A DNA stretch of 64,000 nt from NCBI RefSeq assembly GCF_036370855.1, contig NC_088103.1, positions 11,719,404-11,783,403 of the forward strand, in the 5' to 3' direction. The translations under genes were made by a program, and so were the position numbers. The notes under the pieces were generated by a model. That model worked only from the letters and a program-made list of their open reading frames with translations. It had not been told where the DNA came from and ran no database searches. This DNA comes from Dromaius novaehollandiae. Taxonomy: Eukaryota; Chordata; Aves; Casuariiformes; Dromaiidae. Below, in pieces: positions 38,253 through 49,200 of this stretch (its first letter is position 1; each line of letters starts with the position of its first letter).

Positions 38253-38992
38253 TTTGTTGCTGTAACAGGGAAAGCACATATTCCCTTTTAGTAGCACAGA
38301 ATCTAGCATATTGGCAATGCCCTTGATCTCTTTTACCCTACTGCGATGACACATCATAGTTTCTGTGGCTTTTTGGTTCCTGTAGGTATGTTATATGGTG
38401 CTGAAAGGTAGATTCTTGGGACATATCGTGTGGAAATCTATGCAAAAAGTATATTCTATACACAAGATTCTTGCTGTGTATGTTAAAAGTATTCATTACT
38501 TATGTGAGAACTTTTAAACAGAAAAAGGTTATGGATGTATATAACCAGAATTTTAAGGTGCCTAAACATTGTTAGTTTTTGCTACAGATGTAAGAGTATT
38601 CCATATAACAAAAATAAGCACAGAACATTGGCAAAATGATTTATTGTTTTGATTACTACAGTAATAAGAGCAGTCTTCTAGCAAAAGATGACCACCTGTG
38701 GTCCTAGATCCACAGTTTGAAAGATAAGGAGCAAATGGTGTTCAGGTGAAAACACAGGATGAAACATTGTCCTGCAAATCTTCCCAGGACACTGAGATCA
38801 TTCTATGTTTCACAGGTATAAAATCCAAGCTTCACCAGAAAGACAAGCCACCCTACAGTAATGTACTAATCTGAAATATTTATGTAGTCTAGTATTTAGT
38901 GGTTTTAGAAGATAGCTGAGAAGACAGGATGAGTATTTCAGATTACCTGCAAAGTTATTGTTGGGAAAAGCAGTAGCCATGGTGACATGAAA

Positions 38993-40092
38993 ATGATGGG
39001 ATCACAGAGCAGGAAGGAATCCTATCAACTAGGCCATCTCCTGGACTCAAGGCACATTCAGCAATTCTTGGTCATTACTAGCAGACATTGCCTTGACTGT
39101 TAAAACTCTCCAGTGACAGATACTCTGCCGGTCTCTCCCAGTGAATCCATTCCAGGACTTATCTTCTCACGGTAAACTTTTAATCGGTCTCTACCCTAAA
39201 TCTTTATTCCTGAGATTTAAGTTCATGCTGCTTATCCTATGCACTATAGACATGGGAAACAGTTCACTTTCAGCTACAAACAGCCTTTCATGTACTTGGA
39301 GACATTTAAGTCCTCTTTCTACCTGTTCTTCCACCTTCTTAGGTCTTTCTTCTTTAGGCTTAAAGAACTTTATTAACTAACCTTGCCTGCATTTTCTAGA
39401 ATTCTTCAAAGAGAACTATTCTCATGCTCTCTTCTGGACCCTCTCCAAATGTCTGCATCCATCTCAATTTTTTTTGCCTCATACTGGGCATATGACTTCA
39501 TCTAAGAACAGCTGGTAGTATTATTGGATATATCTTCCATGTCTTACAAATATTACTCCTATTTATATACTGCAGTAACACACACCCTTTTTCACAATAG
39601 CACAGTATTTTTGACTCCTCTTCTCTCTGTGAGCCTCAATTACCAGACCATTTCCAGAAACAATTCCTACTTAATCCTACCTGCTCCCCTCCCTGAGTTT
39701 GTGTGCTTGACAAATCCCAAATGCGGTGTGCACTTCCCCTGACTGAACCACAGCCTTGCTTTTTTCAGACCATTTCTCCTACTTATCATGACCTTTTTTT
39801 TTTTTACCAATTACAAGCCTGTCCTCCGAAGAATCCTGTCCTTCCCAGCTTTATGCTACAGTCAAATATAATAGAAATATTTTCTATTCCATTATTTGAA
39901 CTACTAACGAAAACATAAAGCAGGACAAAACTCAGGACAGTCCCCCTGGAGAACTTCACTCCTTCCAATTCAGTAGAGATCACTGAGAACTACTGCAGAG
40001 TATTCAGCCAGTTTTGCATAAATCCTGCAGTAGTTTTTCAAGACCATTATGATAAAGAGAAATGAGATTATGTTGAGTCCTTACTAAATTCA
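38993..40092 (-). mobile_element. Old CR1 LINE copy, 3' about 1.1 kb, antisense
   Basis: A diverged CR1 3' end inserted in reverse orientation. The 3' terminus lies near 38,993 (GGGATCACAGAGCAGGAAGGAATCC, matching the CR1 antisense ATCATAGAATGG...GGAAGGGACC). Further landmarks in the correct order are GTGAATCCATTCCAGGACTT (39,140-39,160), CTCTTCTGGACCCTCTCCAA (39,430), a CATACTGGGCATATGACTTC (39,480) corresponding to the CTGGACRCAGTACTCC region, AGGACAGTCCCCCTGGAGAACTTCACT (39,935) and TTCAGCCAGTTTTGCATAAATCC (40,005). It fades out after TTACTAAATTC at about 40,090. Many substitutions and indels show it is much older than the plus-strand copy at 6,410. No coding capacity remains. Confidence 0.85.
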
Positions 40093-40237
40093 AAAAAAAA
40101 AAAATGTAAAGGAGAGAGGGAGTACAGGTGCAAAATTAAGCAATAGCATATTTGGATTATCGTATTTTACGTACCTGGCAGATGCGTAAAGCTTACAAAT
40201 CTATATGTCAATTGGATGGTCTTAAAAATGACAATGG

Positions 40238-40261
40238 TTTTTTTTTTTTTTTTTTTTTTTT
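40238..40261 (+). repeat. T24 homopolymer
   Basis: Twenty-four consecutive T, followed by AAGAAAAAAAG. Confidence 0.93.
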
Positions 40262-42929
40262 AAGAAAAAAAGCTGTTTCCGCACCTTGAGGTCTTATGAT
40301 GTGTCATCTGTCTTATTCTTGCGAAGAAAAAGTAGTAGTCAGTTAACAACTATCAGACTTTTACTTTGTTAATACTTAACTGCTATCAATAATAAAGATG
40401 GGCAGATCTACATCTTATAATTTCAATTGTGCAAATAATACAATATTTCTTGGGAAAACTTTGATAGCTTACATGGGACCACTTAAAAAGAGGAGAATTA
40501 AAGAATGTGCATTTAACTGGACTAGTTTTTATCTAAAAAGCAGTTTATTTCACTCAATTGTGGAAAACTGCATTTCTCTCACACACACAAAATCTAGGCA
40601 AGAACAACCAAACACGATCGAAGGAAGATCTTATCTTTTGAGGGACCTGTGTTATCTTTCAAAGCCTGATATTCATTTAGTTTTGAATGGAACTTCTTTG
40701 AATGGAAGATTTACTAAAATTCCCAAATGTATCCAAATAAAGCCTTCATGCTGCAAACACTTACATGTATGTAAATTTAAGATGTGAACAAGCTTATCAC
40801 TTCTAATAGGATTACAAATATACCTAAGGTAAAGCATATGAAACATTGTTTGAAGGCTTAAATAACTAACTCAGATGGCAGATTCATGATCTTGCTAAAC
40901 CAACATAAATCTGGGCTGTTGCCAGATAAGGCTGTCCTATTCTCAGCTTCCAGCTCTGATTGTACTCAAGAGGTTTGTTTGCTTTTTTGTAGTGCAAGTT
41001 GATTTAAAGCCAAATCAGTCCTCTGAACTGACTTCACAGCCACAAAAGTATCAGCACAAGAGAAGCAGCGAAAAGGCTAAGAAAGTCCCCTTTGGCAGGA
41101 ACCCATTTGTATACTGACTTCACGTGACCACAGAACTGCAACTGCGCTGAAACATAAGAAGAATTTTTCTAAAACATCAGTAAGAAGGTACTGCAAAATG
41201 CTCCTTACAACAAAGTGCCATGTCATAGAAAAAACATTTTTTTCGTCCTTATCTTCCAAATTTTAATGAATCGTCTAATCTGTCTGCATTTTCAAGTGAT
41301 TTATGTTTCATTACCCAATCCAAAAATGCTTTTAGAGAATACACAAGTGAAAAGAATGAGTAGAAGAACACTTTCAAGATGTGAGGAATACAAAAGGTAC
41401 AGTAAATTTGAAAAATAAAGTCAATACAAAAATGAATCAAGAAAAAAATTACTGAAGTTAAATGCAGCCTGGATTCTGATAAAGTTTTTTTTCCACTTAA
41501 TCGCAGGATGCTCAAAAATAGCACCAGTCTACTACTTTCGCCTGTTAACAAATCTATGGAACAGTTTAAACACTATTGGAATTAATAAATACTCCTCACA
41601 ATATCACTATAAGATAAAGAAGCGGTTTCAAGTTATTAAGAAAATAAAGAAAAAGGCACAAGTGTTTAAGATCTAAATCGTGGGTGACTCGAACTCTTAT
41701 TCTTAACATAACTCTTGTCTAACTTTCTACCCAGTGTGTTCCAATGAGATCTCTGAGATCAGTCTAGGATGACAGCACTTCTAAGCAGGACTGAAGAGAA
41801 TAAAATAAAGTTTTAACTGAGCTGCTCAAGGCCAACCACTGAACCAATAATATAACGAGAGAGAATAATTATCTCAAGAACCTCGTATGTTACTGAGCTC
41901 TGTTCAGCACAATAATCAGTAATGCGTATATTAAAATTACTCAACATCTTGAGTATACCTTCTGAAGTAGTCACAATGGGGACAGAACGGGAAAGAAGAA
42001 TTGAATTACATTTGTACATTCATGAAGGTTAAATATACTCTTCAAAAATATTCTTTCCCTTACCCATAACTTGTTTATCTAATAAAGCAGACTTAGGATT
42101 TATTAATCTTATTTCTCCTTTGCACAGCATTCTACAGTTCCTCAGTGGACCATGTGATAAAGTCAAAGGGTAATCTCAGCACTTCAGTAAATGTCCCGCA
42201 GATCTGTCCACCATTTCCACATGCTCTAACTTCACTCAACCCTTCAAATGCTTAATTTCATGAGGACTGAACTACCAACAACAATCCACCCTTCAAATAG
42301 AGCGCTGCAGTTGTGAATACTTGGGAAATAATTTTTTTCGTTATTACTTTGCATCAGACTTGCTACTTCCCTTTTCAAACACCAAGGCTGTAAAGATTAC
42401 TTGCTCAGCTGGGGCAAGTTCTGGGTCCAGTTTCACTGCTGTTTTCTAAACAGTTTGCTCTTTTTTCATTCTTATGTGCTCTTAACATACGACCATCGCA
42501 GTACTGATCACTGATAAACTCCACATAATGTCAGAAGCCACACTGAAGGGAAACACTTAAAACCTCTAAAATAGGGCCATACAGAAAGGATAGAAAAAAC
42601 AAAACACAGCACACACTTTTAGTTTAAGAACAGACTTAAACACTGCATGAACCTCGTAAAATAAGATAGGAAACTAGGGATCCAGGAACAGCTAATAAAC
42701 TGAATTTCAGTTGCAACCTGAAGTGCGGCTGGACAGCTAGCAATTCCTGTACTATGTCTGATTTATCAGCTTCTCAGTCCCAATCCATGCAAAAAAGGTC
42801 TTCATATTAAGATACAGTACAGCACAGGAGGGGCACACAGCTTGCACAGGCCCACCACTCCTTCCACATAATACAGAACAAAACTGTTTCTGCTTAGTTT
42901 AGTGAGACTTTTGGCCCTATACTCCTCCT

Positions 42930-43185
42930 TCAGGCTTTACCGTTGCTCAAGCTTCTCCTTTACTATCTTCTTCTCATTCCCTCTTTCATAATCCTGCACC
43001 TCCTTTTTCCACATATTTCATTATTTTTCCAGCCCTCACCTCCTCCCCTGCAGTGTAACGTCCTCTTCAGTTACTTGTCTGCTATCTTAGCTGCTGCCCT
43101 GCCCTTTTTTTCGCCTTATTTACTTCCTCACCTTTCATATCCCTGCCTTCTCTTTCCAGAATCTTTTTTTTCCCCCAAAGTACTA
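42930..43185 (+). other. Pyrimidine-biased stretch
   Basis: About 255 bp dominated by C and T on the plus strand (for example CTTCTTCTCATTCCCTCTTTC and CCTGCCTTCTCTTTCCAG), with at least two acceptor-like sites (CCTCCCCTGCAG near 43,055 and TCTCTTTCCAG near 43,160). The 87-codon frame here is leucine, proline and phenylalanine-rich only because of the bias. Confidence 0.6.
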
Positions 43186-43462
43186 ACAACAGCCTGTTAT
43201 GACTGAATAATATAGACAGCATTTAAAGATGTTGCATACACCTCATATATGCACTGAAAATATATGCAGGCAGCACATATAATTTCATGTCTTCATGAAG
43301 GCTTATGTTTAGATTTTTCTATACAGAATTATAAAATCAAGATTGTTCTATCAGTTAAATTGCTGACATCTTGTTGGCCTCTAGCATAAAGAGGAAAAAA
43401 AAGTGGCCGTTCTTTGTTAAAAGTGAAAGCAGTTAACAGTTTCCTAGGTGGGTTCAAGCCAC

Positions 43463-43470
43463 TATATAAA
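43463..43470 (+). promoter_or_regulatory. TATA box of a possible promoter
   Basis: TATATAAA in the context CCACTATATAAAATG. It sits about 30 bp ahead of a plausible start region and 70 bp ahead of an ATG followed by a consensus splice donor. Upstream are GTTAACAG (an HNF1 half-site-like sequence) and TCTTTGTTA (forkhead-like). Each element is common alone, and the ordered set is what stands out. Confidence 0.35.
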
Positions 43471-43492
43471 ATGTGTGCATTCATCCGTGACG

Positions 43493-43538
43493 AGCGCTGA
43501 CTCAAGACTCACTGCAACTACCAAGTAAAAATATGAAC
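43493..43538 (+). other. Candidate short first exon ending in ATG-AAC and a donor
   Basis: Starting roughly 30 bp after the TATA box, this stretch contains a TGACTCA (AP-1 consensus) near its start, a leader without upstream ATG, then ATG AAC at 43,533-43,538 and immediately the perfect donor GTAAGT at 43,539-43,544. If real it would encode only Met-Asn before the first intron, in phase 0, a layout seen in some small secreted-protein genes. I could not find the partner exon downstream: no acceptor followed by a signal-peptide-like frame is evident by 60 kb. The start site is inferred from TATA spacing only. Confidence 0.25.
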
Positions 43539-43725
43539 GTAAGTTTGATTTAGATCTAGTATAGCTATTAAATGACTTTGAAACTGATGACAGAGAGCTG
43601 TTCCAGAACGAGAGACTGAATCAAGTCATTACAAGAATAGCTTACCAAAGCATAACTCAGTGCTGTCCTCTCTCCTCTTCCTCCTTCACATCCATATTGA
43701 TTATCAGAACAGAGGAACAAAAGGC

Positions 43726-43741
43726 AAAAAAAAAAAAAAAA
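43726..43741 (+). repeat. A16 homopolymer
   Basis: Sixteen consecutive A after AAAAGGC. Confidence 0.9.
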
Positions 43742-44800
43742 GAGAAAGAATTGACAGTGTAATTCATGGCAAAATTTTTCATTATTGTAACAAGATGCAT
43801 CAACTTCCAAACAAGTATAATTCTGAAATCTAAAACAGATGATATTTCAGCAGCACACAACACTCCATTTTCTTCAAAGTGTTATTTAAGAAAGGGAAAT
43901 TAGATCTTCAGGGGAGAACTTCTTATTTCAGTGAAGAGATATCATTTAACCTATGTCTATACAGACCATTTAACTGAATTCCTAAAGCCACAGGGTCCCT
44001 TACTTTCCAAAACACCCAAGCTCTAGCTCACTTGAAATTTAAGATTCAGAACTTGGGCTCTGGGCTTTTTGGAATATTGGCCACTGCACACTATGAGATG
44101 ACGAAAGGCAGAAGAGCTACAGATGGAATATTGAACAAGAGCACTCCTTAATCAAATGGGAAAGTCAAGTCAAAAAGCCAAACACATAAACACAAGATAA
44201 CAACATCAATATCCCTAACTACTTTGCCTAATCTTATACATGACTCAAGCTCTCTATTCTCTTTTAATAGAATGCTTCTCCAATTCTATCTACTGAACTA
44301 CAGCATTAGATCTACTGAGAACAATTTTGTCCTCACCAACATATTTCCAGTGGAACCAAGGAACACAAAGGATCTTCGTTTCATGCCCCTACTTTTTCCA
44401 TGAGCAGACCCGTAAAATCTCTAGTATGACAGTGACTAAAAATTCATTTTCACTGTACAGGCATGTACATCCATGAAGGTTGGAAGTAACCCGCCAGCTT
44501 CTCAAGCATGCTACAGTGCCAGCATGCTCTGACTCATCAGTGGCCTCCAAGAACAAAATATTAAAATAATCCCAGGTACACAACAATAAATAGAGCAAAA
44601 AGATGCATTCTAGATCTTTTGTTTAGTCAAAAGTTTTCAAAACTAATTACTTGAAGTAGCTGAGAACTTGTGGAGCATGACAGCTGAAAAAGCATCTGCT
44701 CCTTGGTGGAAATGGCATTGATATGTGATGTTTATGTAGCGCTGTGCATGTCAGAGAAGCTCTACATTTATTTCAACATCAGAAAAGTATCTGCTGTGTG

Positions 44801-44841
44801 TATGCCTTAATTCACACCACACAGTGTGGTGTGAATGCATA
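44801..44841. repeat. Strong hairpin, 13-bp perfect arms plus outer 5-bp arms
   Basis: ATTCACACCACAC (44,810-44,822), a single A, then GTGTGGTGTGAAT (44,824-44,836). Outside these, TATGC (44,801-44,805) pairs with GCATA (44,837-44,841) across a four-base one-sided bulge. In RNA the tip would need to open to a slightly larger loop. Confidence 0.92.
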
Positions 44842-45744
44842 CTTAGTTTACTTAAACAAATGAGCTTCTAATCTGATTGACATGGCTGCTTAGATGTGTT
44901 TCTGCTTTCAAAGACTGAAACTTCATTCAGTAAGTAAATGCTTATTACCTATAAACAGATAACTTATTAAACTAAGTCAGAAAATATAAATCAACTGATG
45001 TTGACTAGGGTTGCTAAGTATTTTCTAATTTAGCAACAGCATTACTCAGTGACTATTTCTAAAACCCAACAATGGGTAAATGCCTGTCAGTGCCAAAAAA
45101 AGAAATTAAGTGTGCATCTAAAAGGCAGAAATGTACCAGTTTTAAAAGGGCTGACTGATGGGAAGCTTAAATGACGACTCTTCCTGAATGAAGAAATTTA
45201 TGGAGAAAAAGTGCTTTACAAAAGGAATCAAGCAAAACAAAATACACCATGGTATCGTACATAAGGGGGGGAAGATTGACATTGTATGAGTTCTAAAAAT
45301 TTGGTTAGACGGTCACATTTGTCAAAAATTTCCACTGCAAAGGGCATAGCTACTGATGTTTTATCTATCGAGACAAAAAAAATAACTATTTTTCAATTTT
45401 GCTTAAAATGTTAAAGAAGGGGAACTCTTCCAAAGTGACTATCTACAGCAAGGGAATGTGCATGAGCAGGTATGCTCAAGGGCAGTGCAGGAGCTCAGGC
45501 ACAGCACCGGGAACAGCTAAGCAGGCCTAGTGAATAAGATGTCTGTGAAGAAAGTCTGGCTGCATAATGCAGATTTGGTAGTTACAACTGTGGCTGGGTG
45601 GTCCTGTGGTGGTGTCTTATCTGTGGGTCAACCCTGAACAGAAAAGCAGCAATTTTCAACTGGTAGCACAAATTAAACAACAGAGTCCAGGTGGCTCTAC
45701 TTTGCATGGTGTACTTTGGCCCCAGTTCAGCATTATAAAAATTG

Positions 45745-45760
45745 TTTTTTTTTTTTTTTT
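45745..45760 (+). repeat. T16 homopolymer
   Basis: Sixteen consecutive T following AAAATTG. Confidence 0.9.
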
Positions 45761-45982
45761 ATTAAACGGATTTTGCTCACAAATACATCTGTATTTCTGA
45801 GCGAGGCATGTAATTCTGATTTGATTATCCTACTATTAACTGAAAAACATGATGACAAGACACTGGCTTTGTTAACTGTATTTGTGTACAATTTAAGGCA
45901 CTGTTATGGTCAATTGTTTACCATCTGCTATGTCTCCAGACGATCCACATAGAATAGCTGTCTACCATTTCTACCAGCTGAA

Positions 45983-46056
45983 GGGATTTAGATACCTAAA
46001 TATACAGCCAGGTGCCTTACTAGCATTTCTAATGCATTTGATTACAACTTTAGGTG
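45983..46056 (+). mobile_element. Possible relic of an old sauropsid DNA transposon
   Basis: GGGATTTAGATACCTAAATATACAGCCAGGTGCCTTACTAGC, ending CTTTAGGTG, resembles the palindromic TTAGGCACCTAAATA...AGGTGCCTA sequence I recall from non-autonomous repeats in reptile and bird genomes. Only about 70 bp is alignable from memory. The AGATACCTAAAT and AGGTGCCT elements are the main support. Confidence 0.35.
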
Positions 46057-46196
46057 AATAATTACTCTTCGAAATTGTGATACTTTAGTTTTGGGGATAG
46101 TATTCTCTGCCTTTGTGTATTCATGTCATTAGATCAGTTTCTGCCGATGGCAACCTGTTCTTGGGTTGTTAAAAGGGATGTTTTGTTCTGGCAGAG

Positions 46197-46212
46197 TAAT
46201 AATAATAATAAT
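46197..46212 (+). repeat. (TAA)5 microsatellite
   Basis: TAATAATAATAATAAT, a short trinucleotide run. Confidence 0.9.
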
Positions 46213-49200
46213 GTTAAAATAAAAAATGGTCATTTTTCAATTAAATTCTCTTTCATCTAAGAATGTTGCAGAGATGTTTCTGAATATTGTGTAAGCACGT
46301 GCTGTATTTTAATATGCTTTTATCTGGGCTATCTTTTGTTAACTCCTCCACATTATTCCTACTAACAAAGAAAGCTATCCAGTTCTAGGGGAGAGGCAAT
46401 GGGAGCAGTCACTCTATGGCAATGTCCAATACGAACCTCTAAAATAACTGAGTTACTGAAAGACAGGTCTCTATCTTCAGCTCTTTCTATTGACAAATCC
46501 CATGTCACACTAAGAATTACCACGCCTCTCAGTTTTCAGACAGAATTGCACGGAGTCTCTACATGCCCATGCTGCAAATTCCAGCTTGCATGCATTTGTT
46601 TGAGATCTGTGGGAGTTCTGGGTAGAGCAAGTTTAACAAAAACAGCTTGTATCTAGCAGTTTGCAGTTCATTATAGGATTATATCATTTACTAGTGATAC
46701 CGAGCAACGCAATAGCAAGTAGACCTCTCTTGAACACAATGACAGATAATTATTAAATAACGATTACTTAGTTTAAAAACTCTGAAGTTATTGGGAGAAA
46801 TAATATTGCTTTTGCCACTCTACAGAGATAGGAATAAATGGATAAAATAATAAAATGGCCTTACTAGCAAGTCATTTGCTGCAAGTATTGGGCCCACGCA
46901 TTTGAAATCTATATTCTACCAGAGTAGTGAAATTTTGGAGCAGCAACCTGGTAATTTGGCATGTTGCAGTCTCATGAATCATTAATCTGAACTGAAATGT
47001 CCTCCATTAGATAGGCCTGCCCCTTGGAGCCATTTACCAATTCAGAATTCACAGATTGAGAGTAACACAGTGGAGAAAGACTGGGAGAACACACAATAGT
47101 TGAAACACAAAGAAACGAGTCAACACCAAAAAAAAAAAGACGACGACTAATATTGGAACTACAAACTCAACAAGAAAAAGAGATTTAAAGAGGACAAAAC
47201 TTGTAACATGTGAAGAAAAGGAAAAAACAATGCTAGTGTCAATTGACAGAGCTATCCCAAGAATTATTAATATTGCTTTCTATGGAAACATTGCTTCATG
47301 ACAAGGGACTCCTCCAGATACTAAGGGGGAAAATTAAAGCACTGTAATAGCCTGAGCCAGGCTATGTTTAAACTTTTAACTCATTGACAAATGTCAATGC
47401 AGCTTTGAAATATATGCACTATCATAACAAAAAAGACACACCCAGTCTAAGGCAGCACATAGCCCACTGCTCAAAAACTCCGATTCCAACAGCAACGTTT
47501 TCCATTTTAGCTGTATTTCTTCTAGTTTAGCACTCTCTCTTCAGTAGAAAATCACTTACATGATACAAAAACATCAAAGATGACTGCAGAAAGAGGCAAT
47601 AACTCTCGAAAGAAGAAATCCTACGCCATTTCACAGTCACCTGTCTCAATCTGTTTTTTAGCATTGTTTATGTAGGATTTCTGTCATATGCTGCATTTGA
47701 CTTGAGACCTTGTCAGATCATGGACCTATTACAAAATTAGGAAAAGGGAGCCAATTCTTCTAATTTGGTATCTTAAACTGCTAAATTCAGGTCAGACTGG
47801 AGCAAACTGAAGTATGTTAGAACTGCAATTTTAAATTAAAGTAACTGGCCACTGACAGTCTGCTTTATTTGCTTATTATGGCATGCCATTTTCTAACTGA
47901 AATCAACTTAGAGAAAGATGAGAACACTTGCATAAACTGACACCAGATAAAAGCTCTCTAGCAATGAGCACTGACTGCACCATTTGTAGCATTTAAGAAT
48001 TGTTCTATTTCTTTTTTGTCAGGATAAAGCTGGCCTTTGTACATGACAGAATTTTCTCAGATCCTGGGAATTCTGAAACTTGCACTGAAACATGCAATGG
48101 TAGATACCAAGCCTTGTACAGATCCTCATTTAATTACACGTGGCACAACCAGAGAAGAAATGATCTCGTTCTCTCACCAGTATAGGTTATGGCTGAACCC
48201 TTGAACCAAACCGTAACAAAGCAAGAAATCATGACTGTTTCTGATTCACACTACACAACGTGTTCCATTCCAACCACCCCTGCAATAAAAATCGAGTTCT
48301 GTACCTAGCATAAGTTCTGCTAGGTTCTGAGACACAGTTGTCTTCGGTGTTCATATTTTGAGGTATATCTAGAACATGAATTAGATCTAGACGAGATCTA
48401 GATTTCTAAAGGTTGAAGCGTCAGATACTTTTTTAAAAAATATAAAGCTATATAAAAAAAGAAAGTATTTTTAAGAAGCTTCAGTGGAAGAAAAATAGAC
48501 ATCTTCTGCTGAGTTGACTTTATATCAATGCTTTTCTATTTTTTTTGCTCCCCTCTGTCAAAAGCCATTCCCTGCCTCCACTCTAGATGTGTTTGTCTTC
48601 CTAGACTTCTGCCCTTTCTTTATGCTGATCAGCCTCCCCTGTACGTAATCATTCCTTCATTGCACATTCTGCGATCCTGCAAGCACCAGAATATTGGCAA
48701 GGTTTTCCATCCCTAAACCATTTTTTTTGCCCCATAATTTTTCTAGGTCTGTACCTACTACCTAATATATGTATTATTTATAGATTATAGAACAATGTCA
48801 TTCTACATTAGCCTTCCTTGCGAATTGAAAAGGAATTCTGAAGACTCATTTTCCTCACAGAAATTTTCATGATAACCTTATGTAAAAACGTTACATTTTG
48901 GTAATGAGATTTGAGTGTTTCTACAAATACTTTCTATTTATATGGGTTTTATACTGGATTCACAAACTAACAATCTACCAAGTATTCATTTCAGTTTCTA
49001 CAGCCAGATGGAGTTATTTTCCATTTGCTTACTTAATGAATTTCACTGTTAATTAGAATAGTTTGCCAGTGGTGATCAATAAATATCTTGGATGTTTACA
49101 GAGTAAACATTACAAAGAACGGCCAGAGACTAAAGGGACAGAGAGAGGAAAGAGACAGCAAGATTTTCTTCGCTTAACTGGCAATGTTCTCACAACCTTC

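Larger units (their letters stand above)
31758..38992. other. Unique AT-rich sequence with homopolymers
   Basis: No gene recognised. Includes the T16 at 32,534, the purine tract at 33,770, C-runs at 32,210-32,217 and 34,492-34,501, A24 at 34,835 and T32 at 38,218. Minus-strand frames at 33,926-34,264 (112 codons) and 35,991-36,233 (80 codons) look protein-like in composition but match nothing I know. Confidence 0.5.
40093..43462. other. Unique AT-rich sequence
   Basis: Contains the T24 at 40,238 and a pyrimidine-biased stretch at about 42,930-43,185. The 129-codon plus-strand frame at 40,398-40,787 has no domain, no splice context and AT-rich low-complexity composition, so it is not called. 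Confidence 0.5.

Noticed and set aside
40398..40787. 129-codon plus-strand open frame
   Set aside because: No recognisable domain and no Kozak or splice context; composition like the surrounding AT-rich DNA.
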